Shown here in pieces: positions 15,045-23,979 of a stretch of 38,856 bases of DNA; the stretch's first letter is position 1; each line of letters starts with the position of its first letter. A program made the translations under genes and the position numbers. Source of the stretch: Bacteroidota bacterium (GTDB lineage Bacteria; Bacteroidota; Bacteroidia; AKYH767-A; 2013-40CM-41-45); contig QQVM01000006.1 in the NCBI GenBank assembly GCA_003389385.1, positions 7,429 to 46,284 on the forward strand. Direction: 5' to 3'. Under the pieces are notes generated by a model, which searched no databases, was not told where the DNA came from, and saw only the letters and a list, made by a program, of their open reading frames with translations.

Positions 15045-17495
15045 ATGAGAAATCTCACCGGATTATTAATTCTCACTGTTACTTTGTTTTGTGCCAATAC
15101 TGCTTTTGCACAACGCAATCCGATTACAATGGCAGAACAGGCTTTTGCCAAAGGCGATTATTATGATGCCGCAATCCTTTACAAGAAGGCATATACCAAG
15201 GAAAAAAATAAGGTAAAAAAAGCCGAAATAATCTTCAAAGTCGCCGAGTCATACAGACTTACCAATGACCCGAAAAACCAGGAAGTTTGGTATGCAAAAG
15301 CACTAAAGCTCAACTACAAGGATCCTGAGGTGCTTCTTAAGTACGCAAATGCTCTGCGTTACAACGGAAAATATGATGAGGCGATTGTACAGTATAACAA
15401 TTACAAAAAAGCTTCTCCCAATGACGAGCGTGCAGACATAGGCATTGCATCCTGCGAGCAGGCTCAGAAATGGAAAGATAAGCCGACCAGGCACAAAGTT
15501 GAAAACCTTTCGCCTGTGAATTCAAAGTATTCTGACTTCGGTGCATTCTATTCGCATAAAGACAAAAGGCAGATCATTTTCACCTCTTCACGTCAGGAAG
15601 CCATAGGAAAGAGCAATGATGGTGGAACAGGAGAAAAATTCCAGGATCTATTCGAAGCAACTGTCGACAAAAAAGGTAAGTGGAGTTCTCCCAAGCCACT
15701 TCTTGAGCCTGTGAATTCTGAGGCTAATGAAGGCAGCGCGGCTATGGATGCCAAGGGACAGGATATGTTCTTCACCCGATGCGAGTTTGAGAAGGGAAAA
15801 ATGGGGAATTGCGAAATCTATTTTACCAAGCGCAAAGGACAAACCTGGGAAGAACCAAAACTCATTCCACTAGCTACAGATAGTTTCACAGTCGGTCAGC
15901 CAAGTCTCTCTGCAGATGAGCAAACTTTGTATTTCGTTTCTGATATGCCAGGAGGTTTCGGTGGAAAAGATATCTGGATGACCACATTTGACAAGAAGTC
16001 AAAATCCTGGGGCACACCGGTAAATCTTGGCAATAAGATCAATACTGCAGAAGATGAAATGTTCCCTTATGCTGCATCTGACGGCACTTTGTACTTTTCT
16101 TCAAAAGGTCATATCGGAATGGGCGGACTGGACATCTTCATGACGAAAATGAGCGGTGGAGCCTGGGAAACGCCAGTTAACATGCGTTACCCCATCAACA
16201 GTGCTGCAGACGATTTCGCTTTTGTGATTGATGAAGCTACAGGAAATAGAGGTTTCCTAAGTTCTGACCGTGAAGGTGGTAAAGGATCTGACGATATCTA
16301 TGCCTGGAATCTTCCTCCTCTGATCTTTACTGTTTCAGGACGAGTATTTGACGCAGATTCAAAAGCGAATATCGAAGGTGCTACAATAGAGCTTTTCGGA
16401 AATGACGGCACTTCTATACCATTCAAGACTGACGCCACCGGCTCATACAAGTTTGATCTCAAACCTGAAACTACGTATAAGCTTTCAGCTACTATGAGCA
16501 ATTACCTGAACAAGTTCATTGAACTGTCCACAGTGGGGCTTGAGCAAAGCAAGGATTTCATTGGAGATTTTGACTTTGCACTGCGTTCCACACGCCGCGC
16601 AATCGAACTTCCAGAGATTTATTATGACCTTGGTAAGTGGGATTTACGTCCTGAGTCGAAGAAGTCTCTCGACGGACTGCTTCAGATTCTGAATGATAAT
16701 CCAACCATCGTTATCGAGCTGGGCTCACATACTGACTCTCGTCCGATTCCGATGACAAACGATTCACTCTCCACTAAGCGTGCACAATCGGTTGTAAACT
16801 ACCTTATCAGAAATGGCATCGATAAAGACAGGTTGTATTACCGAGGTTATGCGGCAAGAGAACCAAGAGAGCTGGAAAGGGACATGGGTAGTTTCAAGAA
16901 GGGTGATGTAATGACTGACGCATTCATTTCTAATCTGAAGAATACCAAACTGAAAGAAGAAGCTCACCAGCTTAACCGCCGCACTGAGTTCAAAGTACTT
17001 CGTTCCAACTTCGTGAAAGGACAGGCTGCGACTGATAATGTTAACATGCCATCAGGCCAAAAGGAAATTACTATTCAGGAGGGTGTGAAAGCTGTAGATG
17101 ATCCTTCCACTGCGACTAAGGTTGAAGTGAAAGAAGCGGGTGGTTCGGATGCTAAAAGCGCCGAAGTAAAATCCGGTCCGGGTGAAATATACATATGCAA
17201 AAAAGGAGATACCTATGTCACTGTAGCCAAGGCTTATGACATCAGCGTCAAGGATCTGAAAATACTGAATGAAATCAGAAGCGAGCAGATCTTTGAAGGA
17301 ATGGAACTCAAGGTGGATCCTAAAGGTGATTATACAGAGTATAATAAGAAATTCTACACTCTGGAAAAAGGCGAAGACAGCTGGAAAGTAATTGCAAAAA
17401 AGCTGAACATGAAAGAATCCGACCTGAAAAAACTGAATAAAGGAGTAGACGATAAGTCCTTCAGACCAGGAAAAAAGATCCGCATCGCTCAGTAG
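15045..17495 (+). CDS. PorE-like OmpA-family lipoprotein/periplasmic protein with TPR, beta-propeller and LysM domains
   Basis: An 816-residue exported protein starting at ATG 15045, which gives a signal peptide (MRNLTGLLILTVTLFCANTAFA). Domain order: TPR helices about 25-140; WD40-like PD40 propeller about 155-430 (repeats such as GGKDIWMTTFD and GGLDIFMTKM); a carboxypeptidase-regulatory-like fold about 435-510; OmpA peptidoglycan-binding domain about 520-660 with YYDLGKWDLRPESKK and HTDSR; linker; two LysM modules near the C-terminus (YICKKGDTYVTVAKAYDIS and YTLEKGEDSWKVIAKKLN). The TPR-propeller-CRD-OmpA order is that of PorE, a type IX secretion component linking the machine to peptidoglycan; the extra LysM pair is unusual. 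Assignment to type IX secretion is inferred. Confidence 0.88.
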   Translation: MRNLTGLLILTVTLFCANTAFAQRNPITMAEQAFAKGDYYDAAILYKKAYTKEKNKVKKAEIIFKVAESYRLTNDPKNQEVWYAKALKLNYKDPEVLLKYANALRYNGKYDEAIVQYNNYKKASPNDERADIGIASCEQAQKWKDKPTRHKVENLSPVNSKYSDFGAFYSHKDKRQIIFTSSRQEAIGKSNDGGTGEKFQDLFEATVDKKGKWSSPKPLLEPVNSEANEGSAAMDAKGQDMFFTRCEFEKGKMGNCEIYFTKRKGQTWEEPKLIPLATDSFTVGQPSLSADEQTLYFVSDMPGGFGGKDIWMTTFDKKSKSWGTPVNLGNKINTAEDEMFPYAASDGTLYFSSKGHIGMGGLDIFMTKMSGGAWETPVNMRYPINSAADDFAFVIDEATGNRGFLSSDREGGKGSDDIYAWNLPPLIFTVSGRVFDADSKANIEGATIELFGNDGTSIPFKTDATGSYKFDLKPETTYKLSATMSNYLNKFIELSTVGLEQSKDFIGDFDFALRSTRRAIELPEIYYDLGKWDLRPESKKSLDGLLQILNDNPTIVIELGSHTDSRPIPMTNDSLSTKRAQSVVNYLIRNGIDKDRLYYRGYAAREPRELERDMGSFKKGDVMTDAFISNLKNTKLKEEAHQLNRRTEFKVLRSNFVKGQAATDNVNMPSGQKEITIQEGVKAVDDPSTATKVEVKEAGGSDAKSAEVKSGPGEIYICKKGDTYVTVAKAYDISVKDLKILNEIRSEQIFEGMELKVDPKGDYTEYNKKFYTLEKGEDSWKVIAKKLNMKESDLKKLNKGVDDKSFRPGKKIRIAQ

Positions 17496-17510
17496 CGTGA
17501 AGATTATATC

Positions 17511-17550
17511 AAAGCGTTCTGTATGAAAATACAGAACGCTTTTTCTTTTT
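17511..17550 (+). terminator. Rho-independent terminator after the OmpA/LysM gene
   Basis: A perfect 13-bp stem, AAAGCGTTCTGTA (17511-17523) with TACAGAACGCTTT (17530-17542), a 6-base loop, and a T-rich tail. It begins 16 bases after the stop. Confidence 0.92.
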
Positions 17551-17594
17551 ACTATATCCATTGCTGATGAATTAGTAATTTTAAATCCTGAAAA

Positions 17595-18773
17595 ATGAAT
17601 GAAAGCGATAAATACGGAAGACGGGGAGTATCATCTTCTAAGGAAGATGTGCATGCGGCAATAAAAAAACTTGATAAAGGGCTTTTCCCAAAAGCTTTCT
17701 GCAAAATTGTTGAAGACACACTTGGCAGTGATCCTGAGTATTGCACCGTAATGCATGCCGACGGTGCCGGAACCAAATCCTCGCTTGCTTATGCGTATTG
17801 GAAAGAAACCGGAGACCTCAGCATTTGGAAAGGAATCGCGCAGGATGCGATTGTGATGAATACAGACGATCTGCTTTGTGTCGGCGCTACAGATAACATG
17901 CTTCTCTCCTCCACAATCGGAAGAAACAAAAGACTGATTCCGGGAGAAGTCATCAGCGCAATCATTGAGGGAACAGAAGAAGTATTGGAATCACTCAGAA
18001 GTTTTGGCATCAACATCCTGCTCACTGGAGGTGAGACCGCAGATGTAGGTGATCTTGTCAGAACCTTGATTGTGGACTCCACAGTGGTAGCAAGAATGAA
18101 AAGAGCGGAGGTGATTTCAAACGACAGAATACGGGCGGGCAATGTCATTGTCGCTTTAGCTTCCTTTGGCAAAAGCTCCTATGAAAAGGAATATAATTCC
18201 GGAATCGGCAGCAACGGACTTACCTCAGCACGGCATGATGTGTTTAATAAATCTCTTGGGGAAAAATATCCTGAGACATTTGATTCCGGCATTGACGAAG
18301 CGATCACATATTGCGGCAGCAAAAAACTGACCGACGAAATTGATATTCCCGGATTTGGAAAAATCCATGCCGGGAAACTGGTGCTCTCTCCTACCCGGAC
18401 TTACGCTCCTGTTATGAAGGAGATCCTGGACAAATTCAGAAAAGACATCAATGGAATTGTACACTGTAGCGGCGGAGGTCAAACTAAGGTGATGCATTTC
18501 GTGGATAAGCTGCACATCATCAAGGACAATATGCTGACTGTCCCACCTATGTTTAATCTGATTCAGTCGGAAAGCGGAACCGGATGGAAGGAAATGTACC
18601 GTGTATTCAACATGGGACATCGCATGGAGATTTATTGTGATGGGAAAACTGCGCAAGGCATCATAGATATAGCGAGAGGATTTAACATCGATGCTGATGT
18701 GATTGGGAGAACCGAAACCTCTGAAAAAAACAAGCTGACCATCAAATCACCAAACGGGGAGTTTGTTTACTGA
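17595..18773 (+). CDS. purM: Phosphoribosylformylglycinamidine cyclo-ligase (AIR synthetase)
   Basis: Fifth step of de novo purine synthesis: ATP-dependent closure of FGAM to AIR. It has 392 residues, longer than E. coli PurM (~345), as is usual in Bacteroidota. AIRS-family features include HADGAGTKSSLAYAYWKETGD near the N-terminus, NTDDLLCVGATDN, the LTGGETADVGD segment around 140-150, and a C-terminal CSGGGQTKVMHF region. An upstream terminator separates it from the OmpA gene. The following prfA begins 40 bases later in the same direction, so they may share a transcript. Confidence 0.95.
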   Translation: MNESDKYGRRGVSSSKEDVHAAIKKLDKGLFPKAFCKIVEDTLGSDPEYCTVMHADGAGTKSSLAYAYWKETGDLSIWKGIAQDAIVMNTDDLLCVGATDNMLLSSTIGRNKRLIPGEVISAIIEGTEEVLESLRSFGINILLTGGETADVGDLVRTLIVDSTVVARMKRAEVISNDRIRAGNVIVALASFGKSSYEKEYNSGIGSNGLTSARHDVFNKSLGEKYPETFDSGIDEAITYCGSKKLTDEIDIPGFGKIHAGKLVLSPTRTYAPVMKEILDKFRKDINGIVHCSGGGQTKVMHFVDKLHIIKDNMLTVPPMFNLIQSESGTGWKEMYRVFNMGHRMEIYCDGKTAQGIIDIARGFNIDADVIGRTETSEKNKLTIKSPNGEFVY

Positions 18774-18812
18774 GGGTTGATTAATTATTAATACTGTAAA
18801 GGAGAATATATC

Positions 18813-19886
18813 ATGCTGCTGGAAAAACTGGAAGCGATTAAACAAAGATTTGAAGAAGTTGAAAAAGAACTGAGCAGTCCGGATGCAATGTCCGACATGA
18901 AACGTTATGCGCAGCTCAGCAGGGAATACAAGGACCTGAAGAAAATCACGGACAAGTACTACATCTATAAAAATGTACAAAGCAACCTCGATCATTCAAA
19001 AAGCGTTGTAGCCAATGAAAAGGATGAAGAATTCAGGGAATTGGCTAAAGCAGAGTATGATGCTTTGTATGAGGAGAATGAAAAGCTGGAAGAGGAAATT
19101 AAAATGCTGCTTGTACCTGCAGATCCTGAGGATGCAAAGAATGCCATCTTTGAAATACGGGCAGGTACCGGAGGTGACGAGGCAGGTATATTCGCCGGTG
19201 ATCTCTTCAGGATGTATTGCAAGTATGCCGAGCGCAAAGGATTTAAAATCGATATTGTGGATGTGGCAGATGGAAGCGCAGGAGGTTATAAGGAAATAAT
19301 TTTTGATGTGATTGGCGAAGGAGCTTATGGTACATTAAAGTATGAATCAGGTGTTCACAGGGTACAGCGAGTACCGCAGACCGAAACACAGGGACGTGTA
19401 CACACATCAGCTGCCACAGTGGTGGTATTGCCGGAAGCCGACGAATTTGATGTGGACATCAAACCGAATGATATACGGAAGGATTTGTTCTGCTCCAGCG
19501 GTCCGGGCGGACAATCCGTAAACACCACCTACTCTGCCGTGAGATTGACACACATTCCTACCGGTATAGTAGCGCAATGCCAGGATCAGAAATCGCAAAT
19601 CAAGAATTATGAGAAAGCGCTTTCTGTTCTCCGCTCAAGAATATATGAAGTTGAATACAATAAGCGAATGGAAGAGCAAAGCCGTAAACGTAAGACTATG
19701 GTGAGCACAGGAGACCGCAGCGCCAAAATCCGCACTTACAATTATCCGCAGAGTAGAATCACCGATCACAGAATCGGACTTACGATGTATAATCTCCAGA
19801 CTTTTATGGAAGGCGACATTGATGAAATGATTGACGCTTTACAAGTCGCGGAAAACGCTGAGCGTCTTAAAGAGGGAGTGAGTTAA
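18813..19886 (+). CDS. prfA: Peptide chain release factor 1
   Basis: Recognises UAA and UAG stop codons on the ribosome and triggers peptide release. The 357 residues are standard. An N-terminal coiled-coil PCRF domain (about 1-190) contains [22 protein letters not shown]; the catalytic GGQ lies in [17 protein letters not shown]; the C-terminal domain has [30 protein letters not shown]. The RF1-type [13 protein letters not shown] distinguishes it from RF2, which has an internal programmed frameshift that is absent here. The short distance from purM suggests co-transcription. AAAGGAG at 18798-18804 is one of the few clear Shine-Dalgarno-like sites in the window. Confidence 0.97.
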   Translation: MLLEKLEAIKQRFEEVEKELSSPDAMSDMKRYAQLSREYKDLKKITDKYYIYKNVQSNLDHSKSVVANEKDEEFRELAKAEYDALYEENEKLEEEIKMLLVPADPEDAKNAIFEIRAGTGGDEAGIFAGDLFRMYCKYAERKGFKIDIVDVADGSAGGYKEIIFDVIGEGAYGTLKYESGVHRVQRVPQTETQGRVHTSAATVVVLPEADEFDVDIKPNDIRKDLFCSSGPGGQSVNTTYSAVRLTHIPTGIVAQCQDQKSQIKNYEKALSVLRSRIYEVEYNKRMEEQSRKRKTMVSTGDRSAKIRTYNYPQSRITDHRIGLTMYNLQTFMEGDIDEMIDALQVAENAERLKEGVS

Positions 19887-19954
19887 ATTGCTGTCGGGTG
19901 ATTTGCACCTCTGCACACACTTCTGGTTTTCAAATAATTACATAATCAACAGGA

Positions 19955-19988
19955 TTGTATTAATATAAAGATAGTATTACTATCTTTG
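19955..19988 (+). promoter_or_regulatory. Promoter and palindromic operator of the amphi-Trp gene
   Basis: TTG at 19955-19957, 23 bases, and TATCTTTG at 19981-19988 make a Bacteroidota promoter. A perfect inverted repeat, AAAGATAGT (19967-19975) and ACTATCTTT (19979-19987) with ATT between, covers the -7 box almost exactly. A dimeric repressor bound there would block the promoter. The regulator is not visible in the window. Confidence 0.7.
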
Positions 19989-20014
19989 TGGCCATAAGCC
20001 ATTATTCAAAATCC

Positions 20015-20239
20015 ATGAAGAAGAAGAAATCAAGGGACATTGAAAAGGAGTATACAAAGAGGCAGTTTGCATCCAAACTTAGACGACTGGCAGATGCCAT
20101 TGAGAGCGGTAAAGCATTCCGCATTCAGGTAGCTAAGGAAAGCCTGTATATTCCGGCTGATATTGTATTCAACATCGAACACGAAAGGGAAGGCAAAGAA
20201 GAAGAGCTGGAGTTTCAGTTGAAATGGAAAAATCAATAA
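20015..20239 (+). CDS. Amphi-Trp domain protein
   Basis: A 74-residue protein of the amphi-Trp family (TIGR04354), recognised by the amphipathic pattern KLRRLADAIESGKAFRIQVAKESLYIPAD (abbreviated) and an acidic end EGKEEELEFQLKW with the family's terminal Trp. The function of the family is unknown; members are small and often near stress genes. I start at ATG 20015 (MKKKKSRDIEK), because the upstream in-frame GTG at 19988 is the last base of the -7 promoter box. The gene heads a group with a zinc-ribbon protein (19 bases later) and a DedA protein. Confidence 0.82.
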   Translation: MKKKKSRDIEKEYTKRQFASKLRRLADAIESGKAFRIQVAKESLYIPADIVFNIEHEREGKEEELEFQLKWKNQ

Positions 20240-20258
20240 TCTGAAAAACCTCTCTACT

Positions 20259-20531
20259 ATGAATTGTCCTGTTTGCAATGTGGAACTTCGCATGAGTGAA
20301 CGCTCCGGTATAGAAATAGATTATTGCCCTAAGTGCAGGGGAATCTGGCTCGACCGTGGAGAGTTAGACAAAATCATCGAGCAATCATCAAAGTCAGAAT
20401 CAATAAGGGATGAGCGATCTGAACGGGAAAGCAAGGATGCATTTTTCCACAAAGAGAAACATTACAAGGATGAAAAGTACTATAAGTATAAAAAAGGAAA
20501 ATCCTTCCTTGGAGATCTTTTTGACTTTTAA
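20259..20531 (+). CDS. TFIIB-type zinc ribbon protein
   Basis: A 90-residue protein whose N-terminal half is a zf-TFIIB zinc ribbon: CPVC at 3-6 and CPKCRGIWLDRGELDKII at about 24-41, providing four Zn ligands (C3, C6, C24, C27). The C-terminal half is highly charged (Lys, Asp, Ser, Tyr) and ends in KGKSFLGDLFDF. Homologues are widespread small proteins of unknown function; nucleic acid binding is only a guess. It lies 19 bases after the amphi-Trp gene and 51 before DedA. Confidence 0.85.
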   Translation: MNCPVCNVELRMSERSGIEIDYCPKCRGIWLDRGELDKIIEQSSKSESIRDERSERESKDAFFHKEKHYKDEKYYKYKKGKSFLGDLFDF

Positions 20532-20582
20532 ACGAAGTGCATTAGGAATTCTGTTAATTAATAACTCACATTATCAAAACTG

Positions 20583-21212
20583 ATGGAATACTTATCTGAA
20601 CTGGCCGGACTTTTGACCGATTCTGAAAAAATTCTTGCTGTAGGAGGATTAACTCTTCTGCTCATAATCATCTTTGTTGAAACGGGGATGTTCTTTGGCT
20701 TCATGTTTCCGGGAGATCCCCTGCTTTTTACCGCTGGAATTCTTTGCGGCACTCAGGATCTCGCAGTGAATATTTTCCTGCTGCTGGTTACTGTGACCAT
20801 TGCTGCGATAGCCGGCAACCTGATCGGTTATGCATCCGGAAGATTTCTGGATAAAAAACTGGCGAACAAACCAGACTCATTCTTCTTCAAGAAAAAACAC
20901 CTTGAGCTGGCGCATGCCTATTATGCCAAACATGGCGGAAAGTCACTTGTTGCTGCAAGGTTTCTCCCTGTCATCAGGACCTTTGCTCCAATTATTGCAG
21001 GAACTGTCAAAATGGATTTCTGGAAGTTCAAATTCTACAATGTCTTCGGTGCATTTCTTTGGGTATGGACACTTGTTCCCCTTGGATATTTCCTTGGTCA
21101 CCGCTTTCCCGGCATCATACACCAGCTGGAATACATCATCATTGGCATCATGGTAGTTACCGGAGCGATTTTCGTAAAAGGTTATCTCAAACTGAGAAAG
21201 AAGAATTCCTGA
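20583..21212 (+). CDS. DedA-family membrane protein
   Basis: A 209-residue inner-membrane protein with the VTT/DedA core: FMFPGDPLLFTAG near residue 40, and the conserved ARFLPVIRTFAPIIAG with its arginine around 120-135. About four or five hydrophobic segments are seen. DedA proteins are proposed lipid scramblases or undecaprenyl-phosphate flippases and affect envelope stress and proton balance. It is third in the amphi-Trp/zinc-ribbon/DedA group, convergent with the following glycosylase gene. Confidence 0.93.
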   Translation: MEYLSELAGLLTDSEKILAVGGLTLLLIIIFVETGMFFGFMFPGDPLLFTAGILCGTQDLAVNIFLLLVTVTIAAIAGNLIGYASGRFLDKKLANKPDSFFFKKKHLELAHAYYAKHGGKSLVAARFLPVIRTFAPIIAGTVKMDFWKFKFYNVFGAFLWVWTLVPLGYFLGHRFPGIIHQLEYIIIGIMVVTGAIFVKGYLKLRKKNS

Positions 21213-21252
21213 AACTAGTATGTTTCACTTTAAAAAAAGAGTATAATAATTT

Positions 21253-21795
21253 TTACCAGCTCCAGGCAGGTTTCAACTTCAATACCTTTTTATAGACCGG
21301 ACAATTTTTTTGATGTGCACCAGGAAGATAACCTGTACTGACTAAAAATTCATTGACGATTTCTCCTCCTGTAAAGCGGAAAGTCTTTTTAAAAAGCTTT
21401 ACCCATTGCTCTTTATCCATTGGATGATTTGCATCCAGCCATTTTTTAAATGAAGCAAATTCCTTTTTCAATTCTATAATTTTTCCGGCATTGTGAATGG
21501 CAGCTTCAATCTTCAGCCGGTTACGAATGATTCCTGCATCATTCAGCAGGCGATTCACCTCACGCTTTTTATAGGCAGCAACTGTTTCGATGTTGAAATT
21601 ATCATAAGCCCTATAGAAGTTCTCTTTCTTTTTCAGAATGGTTGTCCAGCTTAGTCCGGCCTGGTTGATTTCAAGCACCAGCCGGGCAAACAGTTCATCA
21701 TCTTCCAGGATAGGAAATCCATATTCTTTGTCATGGTATCGCTGATGCACATCTGCATCCTTCAGACTTTTTATCACTTCACAATACGTGAGCAT
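21253..21795 (-). CDS. tag: DNA-3-methyladenine glycosylase I
   Basis: Excises 3-methyladenine from alkylated DNA to begin base-excision repair. The 180-residue length is usual. The HhH-type fold is recognisable from DEEYG-like YHDKEYGFPILEDDELFARLVLEINQAGLSW, with the catalytic-pocket segment LSWTTILKKKENF. The four expected zinc ligands appear as C5, H21, H161 and C165. ATG 21795 is the normal start. The gene is isolated, convergent with DedA and divergent from the E1 gene. Confidence 0.93.
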   Translation of the reverse strand: MLTYCEVIKSLKDADVHQRYHDKEYGFPILEDDELFARLVLEINQAGLSWTTILKKKENFYRAYDNFNIETVAAYKKREVNRLLNDAGIIRNRLKIEAAIHNAGKIIELKKEFASFKKWLDANHPMDKEQWVKLFKKTFRFTGGEIVNEFLVSTGYLPGAHQKNCPVYKKVLKLKPAWSW

Positions 21796-21858
21796 TAATT
21801 AATTCATTTATACGTCATAAATATAAACCAAAATCATCATTATCAACGCTTTTCAATC

Positions 21859-21889
21859 TTGTTCATTTAATCAGAATCCCGTAGGTTTG
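21859..21889 (+). promoter_or_regulatory. Promoter of the E1 fusion gene, possibly giving a leaderless mRNA
   Basis: TTG (21859-21861), 20 bases, TAGGTTTG (21882-21889). The -7 box ends only 4 bases before the ATG at 21894, so transcription should start at or very near the first codon. Confidence 0.55.
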
Positions 21890-21893
21890 TTTC

Positions 21894-23972
21894 ATGATTA
21901 CCGAAACTCAAAAGAGGGCAAAATACATCGTTGACAAGGAGACTTTAAAGAAAGCTTTTGAACTTGCTTCCACAGCAAGGGCAATGTCGGATTTGTATGA
22001 AGAAAAATCGCAGATCACACAGAAATATGTACATGCCACTTCACGCGGACATGAAATATTACAGATCGCTTTAGGTTTACAACTGAAACCACAGGATTTT
22101 CTGTCCGCTTATTACCGCGACGACAGTATCTTACTCGGAATCGGAATGAAACCGTACGAACTCATGCTGCAACTTCTGGCCAAGCGTGATGATCCTTTTT
22201 CCGGAGGAAGAACTTACTACTGTCACCCCAGTCTGAACAAGCCGGACATGCCAAAAATAATTCACCAGTCGTCCGCCACCGGCATGCAGGCAATTCCAAC
22301 TACAGGTATTGCTATGGGAATTGAGTAAAAAGAGAAAACAGGGCTTGCAGACAAAAATGAAAAAGAGAAAGCAATTGTAGTTTGCTCGCTCGGCGACGGC
22401 TCTGTAACTGAGGGCGAAGTGGCTGAAGCCTTTCAGATGGCTGTACTGAAAAAACTTCCCATACTATACTTTGTACAAGATAACGAATGGGATATCTCCG
22501 CACATGCGAAAGAAATCCGCTCCATGGACGCCAATGAATATGCAAAAGGATTCAAAGGCATGGAAGTGCGCTCCATTGACGGCACTGATTTCATCACCGC
22601 ATATCAGACGATTGAAGAAGTCATCGATATCATGCGCCGGGAGAGAAGACCATTCATGATTCACGCAAAAGTTCCTTTGTTGGGTCACCATACCTCAGGT
22701 GTGCGCCGTGAATGGTACAGGCATGATCTCGAAGAACACAAACAGCGCGATCCGCTCCCGAAATTCCGCAACTATCTTCTCAAATACGGTTTTACTGAAA
22801 AGGATCTTGATCTCATCCAGGAAAAACAGACAGCACATGTTAGGGCGGACTTCGAACAGGCGATGAAAGCCGAAGACCCGAAGCCGGAAGATCTTTTCAA
22901 TTTTGACTTTGCTCCCACTCCTGTGAAGGAAGAAAAAGGAGTGCGCGCACCTCAGGGAAAAGAAAAAACCGTGATGGTTGACTGCGCCCTGTTTGCTGTA
23001 CAGGAACTTATGTCAAAACACAAGGAATGTCTCTTGTACGGGCAGGATGTGGGCGGACGACTTGGAGGTGTGTTTCGTGAGGCAGCAACTCTGGCGCAAA
23101 AATTCGGAGATGACAGGGTTTTCAATACACCAATACAGGAAGCATTCATCATAGGAAGCACAGTAGGCATGAGTGCGGTCGGACTGAAACCAATTGTGGA
23201 AGTGCAGTTTGCGGATTATATCTGGCCCGGACTGAACCAGCTGTTCACTGAAGTGAGCAGATCTTATTACCTGAGTAACGGCAAGTGGCCTGTGAGCTGT
23301 GTGATACGTGTACCGATCGGTGCATATGGAAGCGGCGGACCTTATCACTCTTCAAGCGTAGAAAGTGTACTGAGCAATATACGCGGAATCAAGATCGCCT
23401 ATCCAAGTACCGGCGCCGACCTGAAAGGACTGATGAAATCTGCCTACCATGATCCCAATCCTTGTGTGATACTTGAGCACAAAGGACTTTACTGGTCGAA
23501 GATAAAAGGGACAGAAGAAGCACGTACCATAGAGCCGGACGAAGAATACATTTTGCCATTCGGAAAAGCGAGAAAAGTACTTGATGCAGATGCAGGAAAA
23601 GAAAGCAGCATTGCAATCATTACTTACGGGATGGGAGTTTACTGGAGCACGAAAGCCGCGCAGAATTTTCCCGGAAGAGTGGAGATCATCGACCTGAGAA
23701 CCATTGTGCCTCTCGATACTGAAAGTATCCTTTCATCAGTTAAAAAACATGGCAGATGTCTTGTTGTGACCGAAGAGCCGGTTAACAATTCATTTGCGCA
23801 ATCCATTGCCGGAATGATCTCATCTGAATGTTTTACTTATCTTGACGCACCAGTAAAAGTGATTGGCTCGGAAAACCTGCCTGCTATACCTCTCAACAGC
23901 ACTTTAGAAGCAACCATGGTTCCCAATGCGCAGAAAGTGAGCGATGTTATTTCGGAAGTGCTTGGATTCTGA
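21894..23972 (+). pseudogene. 2-oxo acid dehydrogenase E1 alpha/beta fusion interrupted by an in-frame TAA
   Basis: A 692-codon reading frame encoding fused E1 alpha (about 1-345) and E1 beta (about 357-692), as found in Bacteroidota for branched-chain 2-oxo acid dehydrogenase-like complexes. The frame is open except for one TAA at codon 145 (22326-22328), directly before the region encoding the thiamine-diphosphate motif GDG (167-169) to DN (196-197). Both halves read well: HATSRGHEILQIALGL and CHPSLNKP before the stop, KEKTGLADKNEKEKAIVVCSLGDGSVTEGE after it, then a full beta half with NTPIQEAFIIG, HSSSVES and IDLRTIVPLD. No base is inserted or lost. It is a recent nonsense mutation, a sequencing substitution, or a case of readthrough; homologues should have Tyr or similar here. 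Confidence 0.85.
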
Positions 23973-23979
23973 ACAGCTA

